The position numbers were made by a program, and so were the translations under genes. The notes under the pieces were generated by a model that worked only from the letters and a program-made list of their open reading frames with translations, was not told the DNA's origin and ran no database searches. Below, in pieces: positions 32,971 to 42,264 of a DNA stretch of 64,000 nt (within the stretch, counting starts at the first letter, position 1; each line of letters opens with the position of its first letter). The DNA comes from Hyphomicrobiales bacterium (GTDB taxonomy: Bacteria; Pseudomonadota; Alphaproteobacteria; Rhizobiales; Aestuariivirgaceae): positions 38,013 through 102,012 of the forward strand of contig JACPNZ010000001.1 of assembly GCA_016185245.1 (NCBI GenBank), given 5' to 3'.

Positions 32971-33141
32971 GTATTTATTCCTAGTCGCGTTCTCCTGGGA
33001 AGTAGCGGTGTGCGAAAAGCCAAGGTTTGGCGCCTCTTTTAGCAATAACCTCTGCACTGCCCAGTCACGCCGAATCCCGAAATTCCGTTCTCTTTCGGGC
33101 GAATTCTCTGGAGCTCTGGACTGCGCAATTTTAGTACGGAC
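32935..33141. repeat. Attachment-site module, copy 1 (tRNA-Ser 3' end plus downstream repeat)
   Basis: The last 36 bases of tRNA-Ser plus two further bases, a spacer of 77 bases, and a 92-base block 33050-33141 that starts CTCTGCACTGCC and ends TTAGTACGGAC. The same three parts recur with the same spacing at 35111-35315. Similarity continues loosely to about 33240. Apart from this the gap 32971-33479 shows no gene. Confidence 0.75.
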
Positions 33142-33479
33142 TTGTAAATGGCTGATTTTCCATCGTTTTATGGCAGCTGATTTCCGTGGTTTTCGTATCG
33201 CCAGCGAGCGAGCGCGAGACGCTGGCATCAAACCATATCGTTGATCTTGCAAGTAATTTCGATTCGGTCGGTGCGCGGCCGACCAAGGTGCATGCAGTGG
33301 CTCCAAACCTGAACTCCCCGTTAGTCTTGGGAGCCAACGAAAGCCGTTGGCCATTGCGTTTGGGGCGGAAGGTTAGGTGCGGCTAATATGATGAAATGAA
33401 ACGGTTCTCCCCGGTTCCGTGCGCAATGCCTTGTTCTCTGTTACAGAGGTCTGGGAATTGAAGAACGCGAATCCCGCCA

Positions 33480-34949
33480 TTGGCTTTCATTGCGAAACTC
33501 AATCGGCGGCTCCGCCAAGGAGAACCGGAAAGGACGCGCATGGCAGCGGGTCATTCGATCGAAGGGCTGATCAAATGGGTTCGTCGTGACGACTGGCGCG
33601 ACAGGTTTGAAGACGCCTTCGATCGCCATGTCGGGGCGGCCTGCCGTGGTGCTGGAGTGGGCCTCGGTGAACTGGCGGAGATCATCGGCGATCACGGCGT
33701 GTCGAATCTGTGGGGATGCGCTTTCGAGGACTTCGTTTCGTCAGGCCCCGATGACGCAAACATCGCGGTCGACTACCTGAAGCGCCGCGGCTGGAAGGAA
33801 AGTGCTGGAACACGCGCTTACATCGATGCGCTGCGGCGCTCGAAAATGAGCCTCTACGAGGTCAGCAACATCGTTGCCGGCGAGAGCTTCATGGTCCGAG
33901 ACATGATTCGTGGTGGGGAGCCCGTGCGTGTGTTCGAGCGCTCGGCTACACGCAGCCTCAAACAGTGGGACCGGATCGCAGCACGGATCGTGACCGTTCT
34001 CGGAAAGACACAGATCACAGGTGCGCTCCTCGCGTTTGATCATCAACTCGCCGATGAGGCGCTGGCGTCCATCGAACGGGTCTGCAAGAAGGCACGAGCC
34101 GAAGCCCTCAAGCTGGTGCGATCATTGGGGCGCGCGGCGGAAGGTGAGGAGATTGCTTCCGTCACCGGCGTCGAGGAGGTGCTCGCGAGATCCGCCTTTA
34201 TGTTCAGCGCACTTTGGCTCAATGATGTCCTGCGCGGCGCGCTCAATCCAAGCCTGCCGGCGATGCAGAATACCGACGGCGAATCGCTCGAATTCATCAC
34301 GCTGCATTTTCCGATCTTGTCGAATAAAAACCTGGCGGCGATCCGCGCGGCACTCGACGCGCTGCCTACGCTGCGCAAGGAGAACGACACTTTCTGGAAC
34401 TGGCTGGAGGCGGCGAAAAAGGCGCCCAAACCCGGCCGCAAGAAGGCGGGTGCCCAAACGTTCAGCACCAGGATGGACGATGGCGCCACTGTGCTCGGCA
34501 ACGTGGAGATCAGCGACAAGGCGGTGACGCTGTCCGTCAATTCGCAAGCCCGATCGGAACGCGGCCGGGCCATGCTCGAACCCGCCCTCGCGGGCCTCGT
34601 CCGTGCGCCATTGGCCGAGCGGCAGACCGTCGAACAGATGATGGCCGCATCGCCGCGCCGATTGGGGAAGACCCTGGACTCACCGCCGCTTCCGCCCGAC
34701 GAACTGAAAAAGGTCGTGCATCAGGGCCTGACGGATCACTATCGGCGCACTCTGGACGAACCGGTCCCGGCCCTTGGCAATCGCGCACCGCGCCAGGCAG
34801 CGAAGACGGCCAAGGGCCGCGACAAGGTGGTTGCGTGGCTGAAGTTGCTGGAGAACAGTTCCGGGCGTCACGAGCCGGACGACCCGATGGCGAGTTACGA
34901 CTTCACATGGATGTGGGAGGAACTTGGCGTTGCCGAACACCGCCAGTGA
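33480..34949 (+). CDS. Unknown protein with C-terminal Xre/MbcA/ParS-like toxin-binding region
   Basis: I do not recognise this 489-residue protein as a whole. The middle is alpha-helical. The C-terminal 60 residues (LDEPVPALGNRAPRQAAKT, then GRDKVVAWLKLLENSS and YDFTWMWEELG) resemble the C-terminal domain found in MbcA/ParS/Xre antitoxins (pattern PxPALGxxxPxxAxxT-GRxxV). No paired toxin is adjacent. The start is uncertain; GTG-free ATG 33480 or ATG 33540 are possible. It is the only gene of the small element between the two attachment-site modules, so it is probably its cargo. Confidence 0.6.
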   Translation: MAFIAKLNRRLRQGEPERTRMAAGHSIEGLIKWVRRDDWRDRFEDAFDRHVGAACRGAGVGLGELAEIIGDHGVSNLWGCAFEDFVSSGPDDANIAVDYLKRRGWKESAGTRAYIDALRRSKMSLYEVSNIVAGESFMVRDMIRGGEPVRVFERSATRSLKQWDRIAARIVTVLGKTQITGALLAFDHQLADEALASIERVCKKARAEALKLVRSLGRAAEGEEIASVTGVEEVLARSAFMFSALWLNDVLRGALNPSLPAMQNTDGESLEFITLHFPILSNKNLAAIRAALDALPTLRKENDTFWNWLEAAKKAPKPGRKKAGAQTFSTRMDDGATVLGNVEISDKAVTLSVNSQARSERGRAMLEPALAGLVRAPLAERQTVEQMMAASPRRLGKTLDSPPLPPDELKKVVHQGLTDHYRRTLDEPVPALGNRAPRQAAKTAKGRDKVVAWLKLLENSSGRHEPDDPMASYDFTWMWEELGVAEHRQ

Positions 34950-35110
34950 AGCGGAACTGTGTGTGGTAATTCTGGTCAGAAGCTCTGTACTGAATTTCGA
35001 TCCCGGCAGGCGCCGGTTGGCGCCTTTTCACCGAACTCTCTCCGAGCGCGGTTAACGCGTCTAAGGCGTCTCTCTCTAACTATTTGATTTCATTGGGGTC
35101 GAGACTCGGC

Positions 35111-35315
35111 GCCGTACCGAGAGTTCGAATCTATGATTGGCCGCCAGTTGCTTCCCCTGTAAAATTCTCCGCCTGGCAGCCCGGGCCGAAAATCCCCAAT
35201 AACCACGCGGTTCGGCGAGAGAGCTCTGCACTGCCAGTCTCAGCCATGGCTCTGAATTCCCTTCTCTGTCCGCCAAATTCTCTCGAGCTCTGGACAACGC
35301 GGATTTAGTACGGAT
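35111..35315. repeat. Attachment-site module, copy 2 (degenerate tRNA-Ser 3' end plus repeat)
   Basis: 35111-35148 matches the tRNA-Ser 3' end at roughly 28 of 38 positions, including CCGTACCG, TTCGAATC and CCGCCAGT; after a 75-base spacer the 92-base block 35224-35315 matches 33050-33141. This marks an old junction between stacked elements. The rest of the gap 34950-35514 shows nothing that I can name apart from presumed promoters for the genes at 35515 onward. Confidence 0.75.
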
Positions 35316-35514
35316 TTAACAAGCTATTGATTTTGCAACGCGTTCTGGTTCATCTGGGCCCGTACTTTTCGCAACACGTAATGGTATCCGTGTGGGACTG
35401 GGGTCGAATCGCATCATTGATTTGATACGGTTTTTTCTTGGTCAGCCACCACTATCTTCTCGGATTTTCTCTGATCTTCTATACACTTCGCCAAACGAGA
35501 CTCACGGCGGGCGC

Positions 35515-35667
35515 ATGACCGACGAAATCCTGACGATCCGGGAGGTGGCCGAACTTCTCAAGATCAATGAGAAGACCGCCTACAAGCTCGCCTCGGCAGG
35601 CAATATTCCTGGCTTCAAGGTCGGCGGATCGTGGCGGTTCGAGCGCAAGAAATCGCAAACTGGATAA
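35515..35667 (+). pseudogene. Excisionase-like helix-turn-helix protein, frameshifted near its end
   Basis: The first 44 residues (ILTIREVAELLKINEKTAYKLASAG and FKVGGSWRFER) are a clear MerR/excisionase-type DNA-binding domain. The family normally continues with an EIxxWIKR helix. Here the frame reads KKSQTG and stops, while the other frame from about 35648 reads EIANWIKRKVEGQQG, so a single base appears to be missing near 35650. It lies 39 bases before hsdR and could have regulated that operon or served the element's excision. Confidence 0.6.
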
Positions 35668-35706
35668 AGCGCAAGGTAGAAGGGCAACAGGGGGTAACGG
35701 GGGAGC

Positions 35707-38079
35707 ATGACGAACGAAGCCGACACGTGCCGAAAGTTCGTCGTGCCCAAGCTGCAATCCGCCGGTTGGGATAATGACCCTCATTCCATCGCCGAACAGC
35801 GCACCATCACGGACGGCCGCGTCATCCCGGTTGGCAAGGGCTTTGTGCGCAAGCCGCCCAAGCGGGTTGATTACATGCTGCGTTTTACGCGGGACTTTCC
35901 GCTTGCCGTGGTCGAGGCGAAGGCCAGTTACAAATCCGCGGCCGATGCTGTTCAACAGGCCCGTGACTATGCAGAAATCCTCGACCTCAAATACGCCTAC
36001 GCCACCAACGGCATCGAGATTATTGAGATCGACTATTTCAAGGGGACGGAAACGCGCATTGCCGGCTTTCCGACACCCGATGACCTTTGGCGGCGCTATC
36101 AGGTGGACAGCGGAATCGACACTCCGGAGCGCCTGAATCACCTGATCGCCCCTTACAACACGGTGGGCGGGAAGCCGCCGAGATATTACCAGCGGATCGC
36201 CATCAACCGGACGGTCGAATCCATCCTTGCCGGAAAGAAGCGTCTGCTTCTCACCATGGCGACGGGAACGGGAAAGACCATCGTGGCCTTCCAGATTTGC
36301 TGGAAGCTATGGTCGAGCCGCTGGAACAGAACCGGGGAACATCGCAAGCCGCGTATCCTGTTCCTGGCGGATCGCAACATCCTCATTGACGACCCGAAGG
36401 ACAAGACTTTCACCCCCTTTGGGGACGCGCGCCACAAGATCGAATCCGGCGAGATCGTCAAAAGCAGGGAAATGTATTTCGCCATCTATCAGGCTCTTGC
36501 CGAGGACGAGCGCCGCGAGGGGCTTTTCCGCGACTATCCGCCGGACTTCTTCGACCTCATCATCGTCGATGAATGCCACCGGGGGAGCGCGCGGGACAAT
36601 AGTTCATGGCGCGTTATCCTTGAGCATTTCAAGCCTGCTTACCAGCTTGGCATGACGGCGACACCGCTGCGCGAGGATAACCGCGATACCTACCTTTATT
36701 TCGGCAACCCGATCTACGAATACAGCTTGCGCCAAGGCATCGACGACGGCTTTCTTGCGCCCTACCGCGTTCATCGCGTCATCACCCAATGGGACGCCGC
36801 CGGATGGCGGCCCAGCAAGGACGAGGTGGATCGCTTTGGCCGCACGATCCCCGATGATGAATACCAGACCAGGGATTTTGAGCGGGCCATCGCCTTGCGC
36901 GCTCGGACGCAGGCCATCGCCCGCCATCTGACCGACTTCCTTAAAAAGACCGACCGTTTCGCCAAGACCATCGTGTTCTGCGTCGATCAGGAACACGCCT
37001 CTGAAATGCGGCAGGCTCTGGTCAACCTAAATGCCGACCTTGTGGCGCAATATCCCGACTATGTGGCGCGCGTCACCGCCGACGAGGGCGCAATCGGGCG
37101 GGGACATCTATCGAAGTTTCAGGACCTCGAAACCAAAACGCCTGTTATCCTTACATCGTCGCAGCTTCTGACGACCGGCGTTGATGCGCCGACCTGCAAG
37201 AATGTCGTTCTGGCGCGCGTTGTCGGCTCGACGAGCGAGTTCAAGCAGATCATCGGGCGCGGGACGCGGCTGCGCGATGATTACGGCAAGCTGTGGTTCA
37301 ACATCCTCGATTACACTGGTTCGGCAGCCCGCATGTTCGCCGACCCGGATTTCGACGGTGATCCGGCCCGAATCACGGAGGAAGAAGTGAACGACGCGGG
37401 GGAAACCACCTCGACGACGGAGACGACTCCCGAAGGGCCGGAACCGGAGCCTGCAACGCCGGAGGAAGGTGAACCCGGCGTGATCGAACCGCCGACATGT
37501 GAGCCACGCAAATTCTATTTCGACGGGGGCCAGGTCGAAGTCGTGGCCCACCTGGTCCACGAGCTTGATCCGAACGGCAAGCAGCTTCGCGTCGTCAAAT
37601 ACTCTGACTACGCCGCCGAAAGCGTTCGTTCGATTGCGCCGACCTCCGCCGATCTTCGCAAGCGTTGGGCGGACGCAGGCCAGCGCAGCGAGATTATCGC
37701 CGCGCTGGGCGAGCGCGGCATCGACTTTGATGTGCTGGCCGAACAGACGGGCCAGACCGATGCAGACCCCTTTGACCTGCTGTGCCATCTGGCCTTCAAT
37801 GCACCGCTTCGCACCCGGCGCGAGCGGGCGCAGCGCCTCAAGTCCGAGCGCAAGGATTATTTCGAGAAATTCTCCCCAGAAGCGCGTCAGGTGCTCGATG
37901 GGCTTCTGGAAAAATATGCGGAACATGGCGACGCGCAGTTTGTCCTGCCGGACGTGCTGAAAGTTCCGCCCATCTCAGCCCACGGCCAACCGGCCGAAAT
38001 CATCAAGCTGTTCGGGGGCCCCGATGAGCTTCGCCGGGCCGTAAACGACCTGCAAGGATTGCTCTATGGCACGAATTAA
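35707..38079 (+). CDS. hsdR: Type I restriction enzyme R subunit (EcoEI-like)
   Basis: HsdR is the translocating nuclease of a type I restriction-modification complex. The 790-residue protein has an N-terminal nuclease domain (D55 in RVDYML, E70-x-K72 in VVEAKA), a helicase Walker A (GTGKT, residues 187-191), DECH at 288-291, MTATPLRED, and IIGRGTRLRDDYGKLW from helicase motif VI. A proline/glutamate-rich linker (TPEGPEPEPATPEEGEPG) precedes a C-terminal assembly domain. It overlaps hsdM by 14 bases and begins an eight-gene run with almost no gaps. Confidence 0.95.
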   Translation: MTNEADTCRKFVVPKLQSAGWDNDPHSIAEQRTITDGRVIPVGKGFVRKPPKRVDYMLRFTRDFPLAVVEAKASYKSAADAVQQARDYAEILDLKYAYATNGIEIIEIDYFKGTETRIAGFPTPDDLWRRYQVDSGIDTPERLNHLIAPYNTVGGKPPRYYQRIAINRTVESILAGKKRLLLTMATGTGKTIVAFQICWKLWSSRWNRTGEHRKPRILFLADRNILIDDPKDKTFTPFGDARHKIESGEIVKSREMYFAIYQALAEDERREGLFRDYPPDFFDLIIVDECHRGSARDNSSWRVILEHFKPAYQLGMTATPLREDNRDTYLYFGNPIYEYSLRQGIDDGFLAPYRVHRVITQWDAAGWRPSKDEVDRFGRTIPDDEYQTRDFERAIALRARTQAIARHLTDFLKKTDRFAKTIVFCVDQEHASEMRQALVNLNADLVAQYPDYVARVTADEGAIGRGHLSKFQDLETKTPVILTSSQLLTTGVDAPTCKNVVLARVVGSTSEFKQIIGRGTRLRDDYGKLWFNILDYTGSAARMFADPDFDGDPARITEEEVNDAGETTSTTETTPEGPEPEPATPEEGEPGVIEPPTCEPRKFYFDGGQVEVVAHLVHELDPNGKQLRVVKYSDYAAESVRSIAPTSADLRKRWADAGQRSEIIAALGERGIDFDVLAEQTGQTDADPFDLLCHLAFNAPLRTRRERAQRLKSERKDYFEKFSPEARQVLDGLLEKYAEHGDAQFVLPDVLKVPPISAHGQPAEIIKLFGGPDELRRAVNDLQGLLYGTN

Positions 38080-39628
38080 AAAGAAGAACGGCGCACAAGC
38101 CGCGCCGATGACGACTTCCCAGATGCTCGGGAGCCTTCTCAAGTCCGCGCGCGACATCATGCGCAAGGACAAGGGGCTGAACGGCGATCTCGACCGTCTG
38201 CCGCTCCTAACATGGATCATGTTCCTGAAATTCCTCGACGACCTTGAGCAGCAACGCGAGGAAGAAGCTGCCCTTTCTGGCAAGAAATTCAAGGCCGCCA
38301 TCGAAGCCCCGTATCGCTGGCGCGATTGGGCCGGCGATCCGCAGGGGATCACGGGCGATGAACTGCTTTCCTTCATCAATTCCGACGAAGCCGTGCGTGA
38401 GGATGGAAAGAAAGGCCCCGGCCTGTTCGCTTATCTGCGCTCGCTCTCAAGCTCCAATGGCGACAACCGCCGCGACGTGATCGCCACGGTGTTCAAGGGC
38501 GTCGATAACCGCATGAAAAATGGTTATCTGCTCCGCGACATCATCAACAAGGTTGGCGGGATTCATTTCACGTCGTCCGATGAGCTTCACACCCTCGGCG
38601 CGCTCTATGAATCCATGCTCCGCGAAATGCGCGATGCAGCGGGAGATTCCGGCGAGTTCTACACGCCGCGCGCCGTCGTCCGCTTCATGGTGGAAGTTAC
38701 CGACCCGTGCCTTGGCGAAACCGTTCTCGACCCGGCCAGCGGCACGGGCGGATTTCTTGTCGAGACATACAACCACCTTGAGAAACAGGTGAAGACCGTC
38801 GCCGACCGCAAGCGTCTGCAAAACGACAGCATCACCGGCTGCGAGCCCAAATCCCTGCCTTATCTGCTTTGCCAGATGAACCTTCTGCTGCACGGGCTGG
38901 ACGCGCCGCAGATCGACCCCGGCAACGCCCTGCGCTTCAAGCTCTCGGAAATCGGCGAGAAAGAGCGCGTCGATGTGGTCCTCACTAACCCGCCCTTCGG
39001 CGGCGAGGAAGAAAAAGGCATCCAGGGCAATTTCCCCGAAGATCGCCAGACAGCGGAAACCGCGCTGTTGTTCCTGCAACTCATCATGCGCAAGCTTAAA
39101 CGCCAACTGACACCCGTAGGTCGCCCGGCGCGCGCAGCAGTCGTCGTGCCGAATGGAACGCTGTTCGGCGATGGCGTATGTGCACGCATCAAGGAGGAGC
39201 TTCTCAAGGAATTCAACCTCCACACCATCGTGCGCCTGCCTCAGGGCGTCTTCGCGCCCTACACCGACATACCGGCCAACTTGCTGTTCTTAGAGCGTGG
39301 CGGGCCGACCAAAAGCATCTGGTACTACGAACTGCCGCTGCCCGAAGGCCGCAAGAAATACAGCAAGACCGCGCCCTTGCAGTTCGAGGAATTCGCGCGC
39401 GTGCTAGCGTGGTGGAACGCGCGGGAAGAAGGGCCGCAAGCGTGGCAGGTCAGCGCCGCCGACATAGCGGCCAGCGGCTACAACCTCGACCGTAAGAACC
39501 CCACCGCCAAGGCGGGCTTGGAGCACGCCAACCCTAAAGACTTGATTGCTTCCATGCGCGGGCATGAGGCCGAAGTGATGCGCTTGTTGAGCGAGATTGA
39601 AACCTTGGTGAACGAGGTGCAGGCGTGA
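38066..39628 (+). CDS. hsdM: Type I restriction enzyme methylase subunit
   Basis: HsdM is the N6-adenine methyltransferase subunit. The 520-residue protein has an HsdM N-terminal helical domain, SAM motif DPASGTGGF (residues 222-230) and catalytic NPPF (308-311), both intact, plus GEFYTPRAVVRFMVE before the SAM site. Its stop overlaps the GTG start of hsdS. Confidence 0.96.
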   Translation: MARIKKKNGAQAAPMTTSQMLGSLLKSARDIMRKDKGLNGDLDRLPLLTWIMFLKFLDDLEQQREEEAALSGKKFKAAIEAPYRWRDWAGDPQGITGDELLSFINSDEAVREDGKKGPGLFAYLRSLSSSNGDNRRDVIATVFKGVDNRMKNGYLLRDIINKVGGIHFTSSDELHTLGALYESMLREMRDAAGDSGEFYTPRAVVRFMVEVTDPCLGETVLDPASGTGGFLVETYNHLEKQVKTVADRKRLQNDSITGCEPKSLPYLLCQMNLLLHGLDAPQIDPGNALRFKLSEIGEKERVDVVLTNPPFGGEEEKGIQGNFPEDRQTAETALLFLQLIMRKLKRQLTPVGRPARAAVVVPNGTLFGDGVCARIKEELLKEFNLHTIVRLPQGVFAPYTDIPANLLFLERGGPTKSIWYYELPLPEGRKKYSKTAPLQFEEFARVLAWWNAREEGPQAWQVSAADIAASGYNLDRKNPTAKAGLEHANPKDLIASMRGHEAEVMRLLSEIETLVNEVQA

Positions 39629-40776
39629 AGGCGTGGCAGGCCGTTGCCTTGGGAAACTTGCTCCAACGGTCAGATGAAGCCGCTGTCCTCGCGCCCCATG
39701 CGGAATATCACGAAGTCACCATCAAGCTCTGGGGCAAGGGCGTCGTCAGTCGAGGCAAGGTGCGCGGCAGCGATGTGGTATCTGTTCGCCGTGCGGTGCG
39801 CGCCAATCAGTTGATCCTCTCGAAGATCGACGCCCGTAACGGCGCGATTGGCTTGGTGCCGCCGGAGTTAGATGGAGCCATCGTCAGCAACGATTTTCCG
39901 TCCTTCGACTTCCGCGACGTGCTCCAGTGCGATCCGGCATTCATGGGCTGGCTCGTCCGGTCAACACCGTTCGTGGAACTCTGCAAAGCGGCCAGTGAGG
40001 GAACAACCAACCGGGTTCGCATCAAGGAAGATCGTTTCCTTGCCAAGCAGATTGCGCTGCCATCACACGCCGAGCAGAAAGCCCTCGTCGCTCGCCTCGA
40101 CGCGCTAGCGGGGAAAACCCGACAGGTCGAAGCGCATCTGGACGCCGTCGAGCGAGATGCCGACCACCTGCTGGCCCTGCGTTTCCGCAATGCCATTGCC
40201 TCTGCGCCTATGCGTCCGATGGTGGAAATCGCACCACTGGTGCGGCGCGAACAACCCGTCGCCCTTGATGGCAGCTATCCCGAACTGGGCATCCGCTCCT
40301 TCGGCAAGGGCACGTTTCACAAACCGCCTCTGTCCGGCGCAGAGGTCGGTACGAAGCGCCTGTACAGCATCGAACCCGGCGACTTGTTGTTCTCCAACGT
40401 GTTCGCGTGGGAAGGCGCTATCGCCATCGCACAGGCGGGAGATGTGGGGCGTTTCGGCTCCCACCGTTTCATCACCTGCCGAGCCGACCCCACACATACC
40501 TCTGCCGAGTTCCTACGCTACTACTTTCTGACCGACGACGGCCTGCTGAAAATCGGCGAAGCCTCGCCCGGCGGAGCAGGCCGCAACCGCACGCTGGGTC
40601 TTGAAAAGCTGATGGCCCTTGCAGTCCCTGTGCCGCCGCTCGCCGTTCAGCAATCCTTCGACCGCCTGCAAGCCAAGGTCGCCGCACTCAAAGCCAAGCA
40701 CGCCGCCATCCGTGCTGCCAACGCCGCGTTGCTGCCCGCGGCGCTGGAGCGGGTGTTTTCTTCAACAACCCCGTAG
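39625..40776 (+). CDS. hsdS: Type I restriction enzyme specificity subunit
   Basis: HsdS holds two target-recognition domains that read the bipartite DNA site. The 383-residue protein has two repeats of that kind, each ending in a helical spacer: LPSHAEQKALVARLDALAGKTRQVEAHLDAV region (about residues 147-180) and VPPLAVQQSFDRLQAKVAALKAKH (about 345-370). It starts with GTG at 39625, overlapping the hsdM stop. The sequence recognised cannot be predicted. It is followed after 10 bases by the SLATT gene. Confidence 0.92.
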   Translation: MKAWQAVALGNLLQRSDEAAVLAPHAEYHEVTIKLWGKGVVSRGKVRGSDVVSVRRAVRANQLILSKIDARNGAIGLVPPELDGAIVSNDFPSFDFRDVLQCDPAFMGWLVRSTPFVELCKAASEGTTNRVRIKEDRFLAKQIALPSHAEQKALVARLDALAGKTRQVEAHLDAVERDADHLLALRFRNAIASAPMRPMVEIAPLVRREQPVALDGSYPELGIRSFGKGTFHKPPLSGAEVGTKRLYSIEPGDLLFSNVFAWEGAIAIAQAGDVGRFGSHRFITCRADPTHTSAEFLRYYFLTDDGLLKIGEASPGGAGRNRTLGLEKLMALAVPVPPLAVQQSFDRLQAKVAALKAKHAAIRAANAALLPAALERVFSSTTP

Positions 40777-40786
40777 AGGTGGAACC

Positions 40787-41281
40787 GTGAGCAACGACAA
40801 GAACACAACGCCGCAGGAACCACCCGTCCCGGAATCGGTGCAAGCACATCCCGCATGGTTTCGCCTCATCGACCAGTTGAACTGGTACGACGGCAAGAGT
40901 CGGTACTGCCAGCGTTGGTTCAAGGGCTTGAAGTTCACACAGATTGCGCTGGCTGTCTTGATTCCAGCCACCAGCCTGCTGCCTGCGGAGAGCGCAAAAT
41001 GGACGGCGTCCATCGCGGGCGCACTGATTGCTGTGCTGGAGGCCGTGCAGCAGATGAATCAGTACTCAACTCTGTGGGTGATGTACCGGGCTACCGCCGA
41101 ACGGCTCAAGCACGAAAAATATCTGTTCCTTTCCGCCGCTGGTCCCTACAAGAGCTTGGCCGAACCTGAGCGGCTGGTCGCGCTGGCTGAAAGGGTCGAG
41201 GAGCACGTCTCGACCGAACACGCCAACTGGTTCAATGAAACCCGCCGCGCCGCCACGGCGCAGAAGCCGGAGGGCGCGTGA
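40787..41281 (+). CDS. SLATT/DUF4231-like two-helix membrane protein
   Basis: A 164-residue protein with two close membrane helices (about residues 49-66, TQIALAVLIPATSLLP, and 73-88, TASIAGALIAVLEAVQ) followed by a helical part with YRATAERLKHEKYLFLSAAGPY, which fits the DUF4231/SLATT group. SLATT proteins are predicted pore-forming effectors in nucleotide-centred bacterial conflict systems (established as a prediction by comparative genomics). It uses GTG 40787 behind GAGGTGG, 10 bases after hsdS, and its stop overlaps the next ATG. I infer that it is an effector or membrane partner of the downstream genes. Confidence 0.75.
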   Translation: MSNDKNTTPQEPPVPESVQAHPAWFRLIDQLNWYDGKSRYCQRWFKGLKFTQIALAVLIPATSLLPAESAKWTASIAGALIAVLEAVQQMNQYSTLWVMYRATAERLKHEKYLFLSAAGPYKSLAEPERLVALAERVEEHVSTEHANWFNETRRAATAQKPEGA

Positions 41282-42264
41282 TGCCGGTCGTGCGCCCCAC
41301 AGAGCTGACCATCGGAGCACGGTCGTTGCCCTTGCCCGTGTACTTCCCATCCATTTCTTCGGTCAAGACGGCGCTACGCCCGCAGGACTATTTGCAGTTG
41401 CTGTCGTCGCTGGGCGGGTTGAACGGCCAGTTTCTGGTATCTGCCTTCGATCTGGCAGACATCAATCAGCCGCAGTCGGCCCAACAGGCGCTGGCTTCTG
41501 CGCGTCAAGCGGGCATCGTCACGTTGATGGATTCCGGCAATTATGAAAGTTTCTGGAAGAACGCGCAGGCGGACTGGAAGCAAGCAGATTTCCACAGGAT
41601 GCTAGCCGACTTCCCCTGCGATCTGGCCTTCGGCTTCGATGAGCAGCAACCACCGGCCAAGGCGAACGATCACGTTTCCTTGGTCGCGGAACGCTGGCAA
41701 GCAGATCAAGCCGCAGCGGGTAGTTGCCAGATCATCCCCATCATCCACGCCTCGGCTAACGAATTGCCCGCGCTATGTGCAACCGTCGCCACCAAGACTG
41801 GTGTCACGATGCTGGCGGTTCCAGAACGCAGGCTGGGCGATGGCGTTCTGGGGCGTGCCCGCGCTGTGAAGGCCATTCGGGCGGCCTTGAACCAACTCCG
41901 GCGTTACGTCGTTTTGCACCTGCTGGGCACTGGCAACCCGATTTCCATCGCCCTGTACTCGGCAATGGGCGCTGACAGCTTCGATGGGCTGGAATGGTGC
42001 CAGACGGTGGTCGATCATGAATCCAGCCTGCTTTACCACCTTTCGCAAGCCGACTTCTTTGCCGGTCAGACCGCGTGGGGCGATGACGACAAGCTGTCAT
42101 TTCAAGCGCGCACGTTGGCCCACAACCTCGAATTCTTCTCCGATTGGATGCGAAGGCTGCGTGATGCGGTCAGTGAGGACCGCATGTCGGAATTCTGTCG
42201 ATCCAACTTGCCTCCTCGCGCATCTCGCCACGTTGCCCAAGTTGCTGGCTGGAGCCGGCCATGA
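41281..42264 (+). CDS. tRNA-guanine transglycosylase-like protein (Cap10-like)
   Basis: A 327-residue protein with the TGT barrel motifs in order: MDSGNYESF (residues 83-91, equivalent to DSGGFQ in TGT), DLAFGFDEQ (114-122, equivalent to the FDE base-recognition site), HLLGTGNP (213-220), and GADSFDGLEW (230-239), where D232 aligns with the TGT nucleophile region. The usual TGT zinc motif C-x-C-x2-C is not visible. TGTs exchange guanine for 7-deazaguanine bases; the divergent members in defence loci (Cap10 of type IV CBASS, DpdA) act on other targets. Its start overlaps the SLATT stop and its stop overlaps the next start. Confidence 0.75.
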   Translation: MPVVRPTELTIGARSLPLPVYFPSISSVKTALRPQDYLQLLSSLGGLNGQFLVSAFDLADINQPQSAQQALASARQAGIVTLMDSGNYESFWKNAQADWKQADFHRMLADFPCDLAFGFDEQQPPAKANDHVSLVAERWQADQAAAGSCQIIPIIHASANELPALCATVATKTGVTMLAVPERRLGDGVLGRARAVKAIRAALNQLRRYVVLHLLGTGNPISIALYSAMGADSFDGLEWCQTVVDHESSLLYHLSQADFFAGQTAWGDDDKLSFQARTLAHNLEFFSDWMRRLRDAVSEDRMSEFCRSNLPPRASRHVAQVAGWSRP

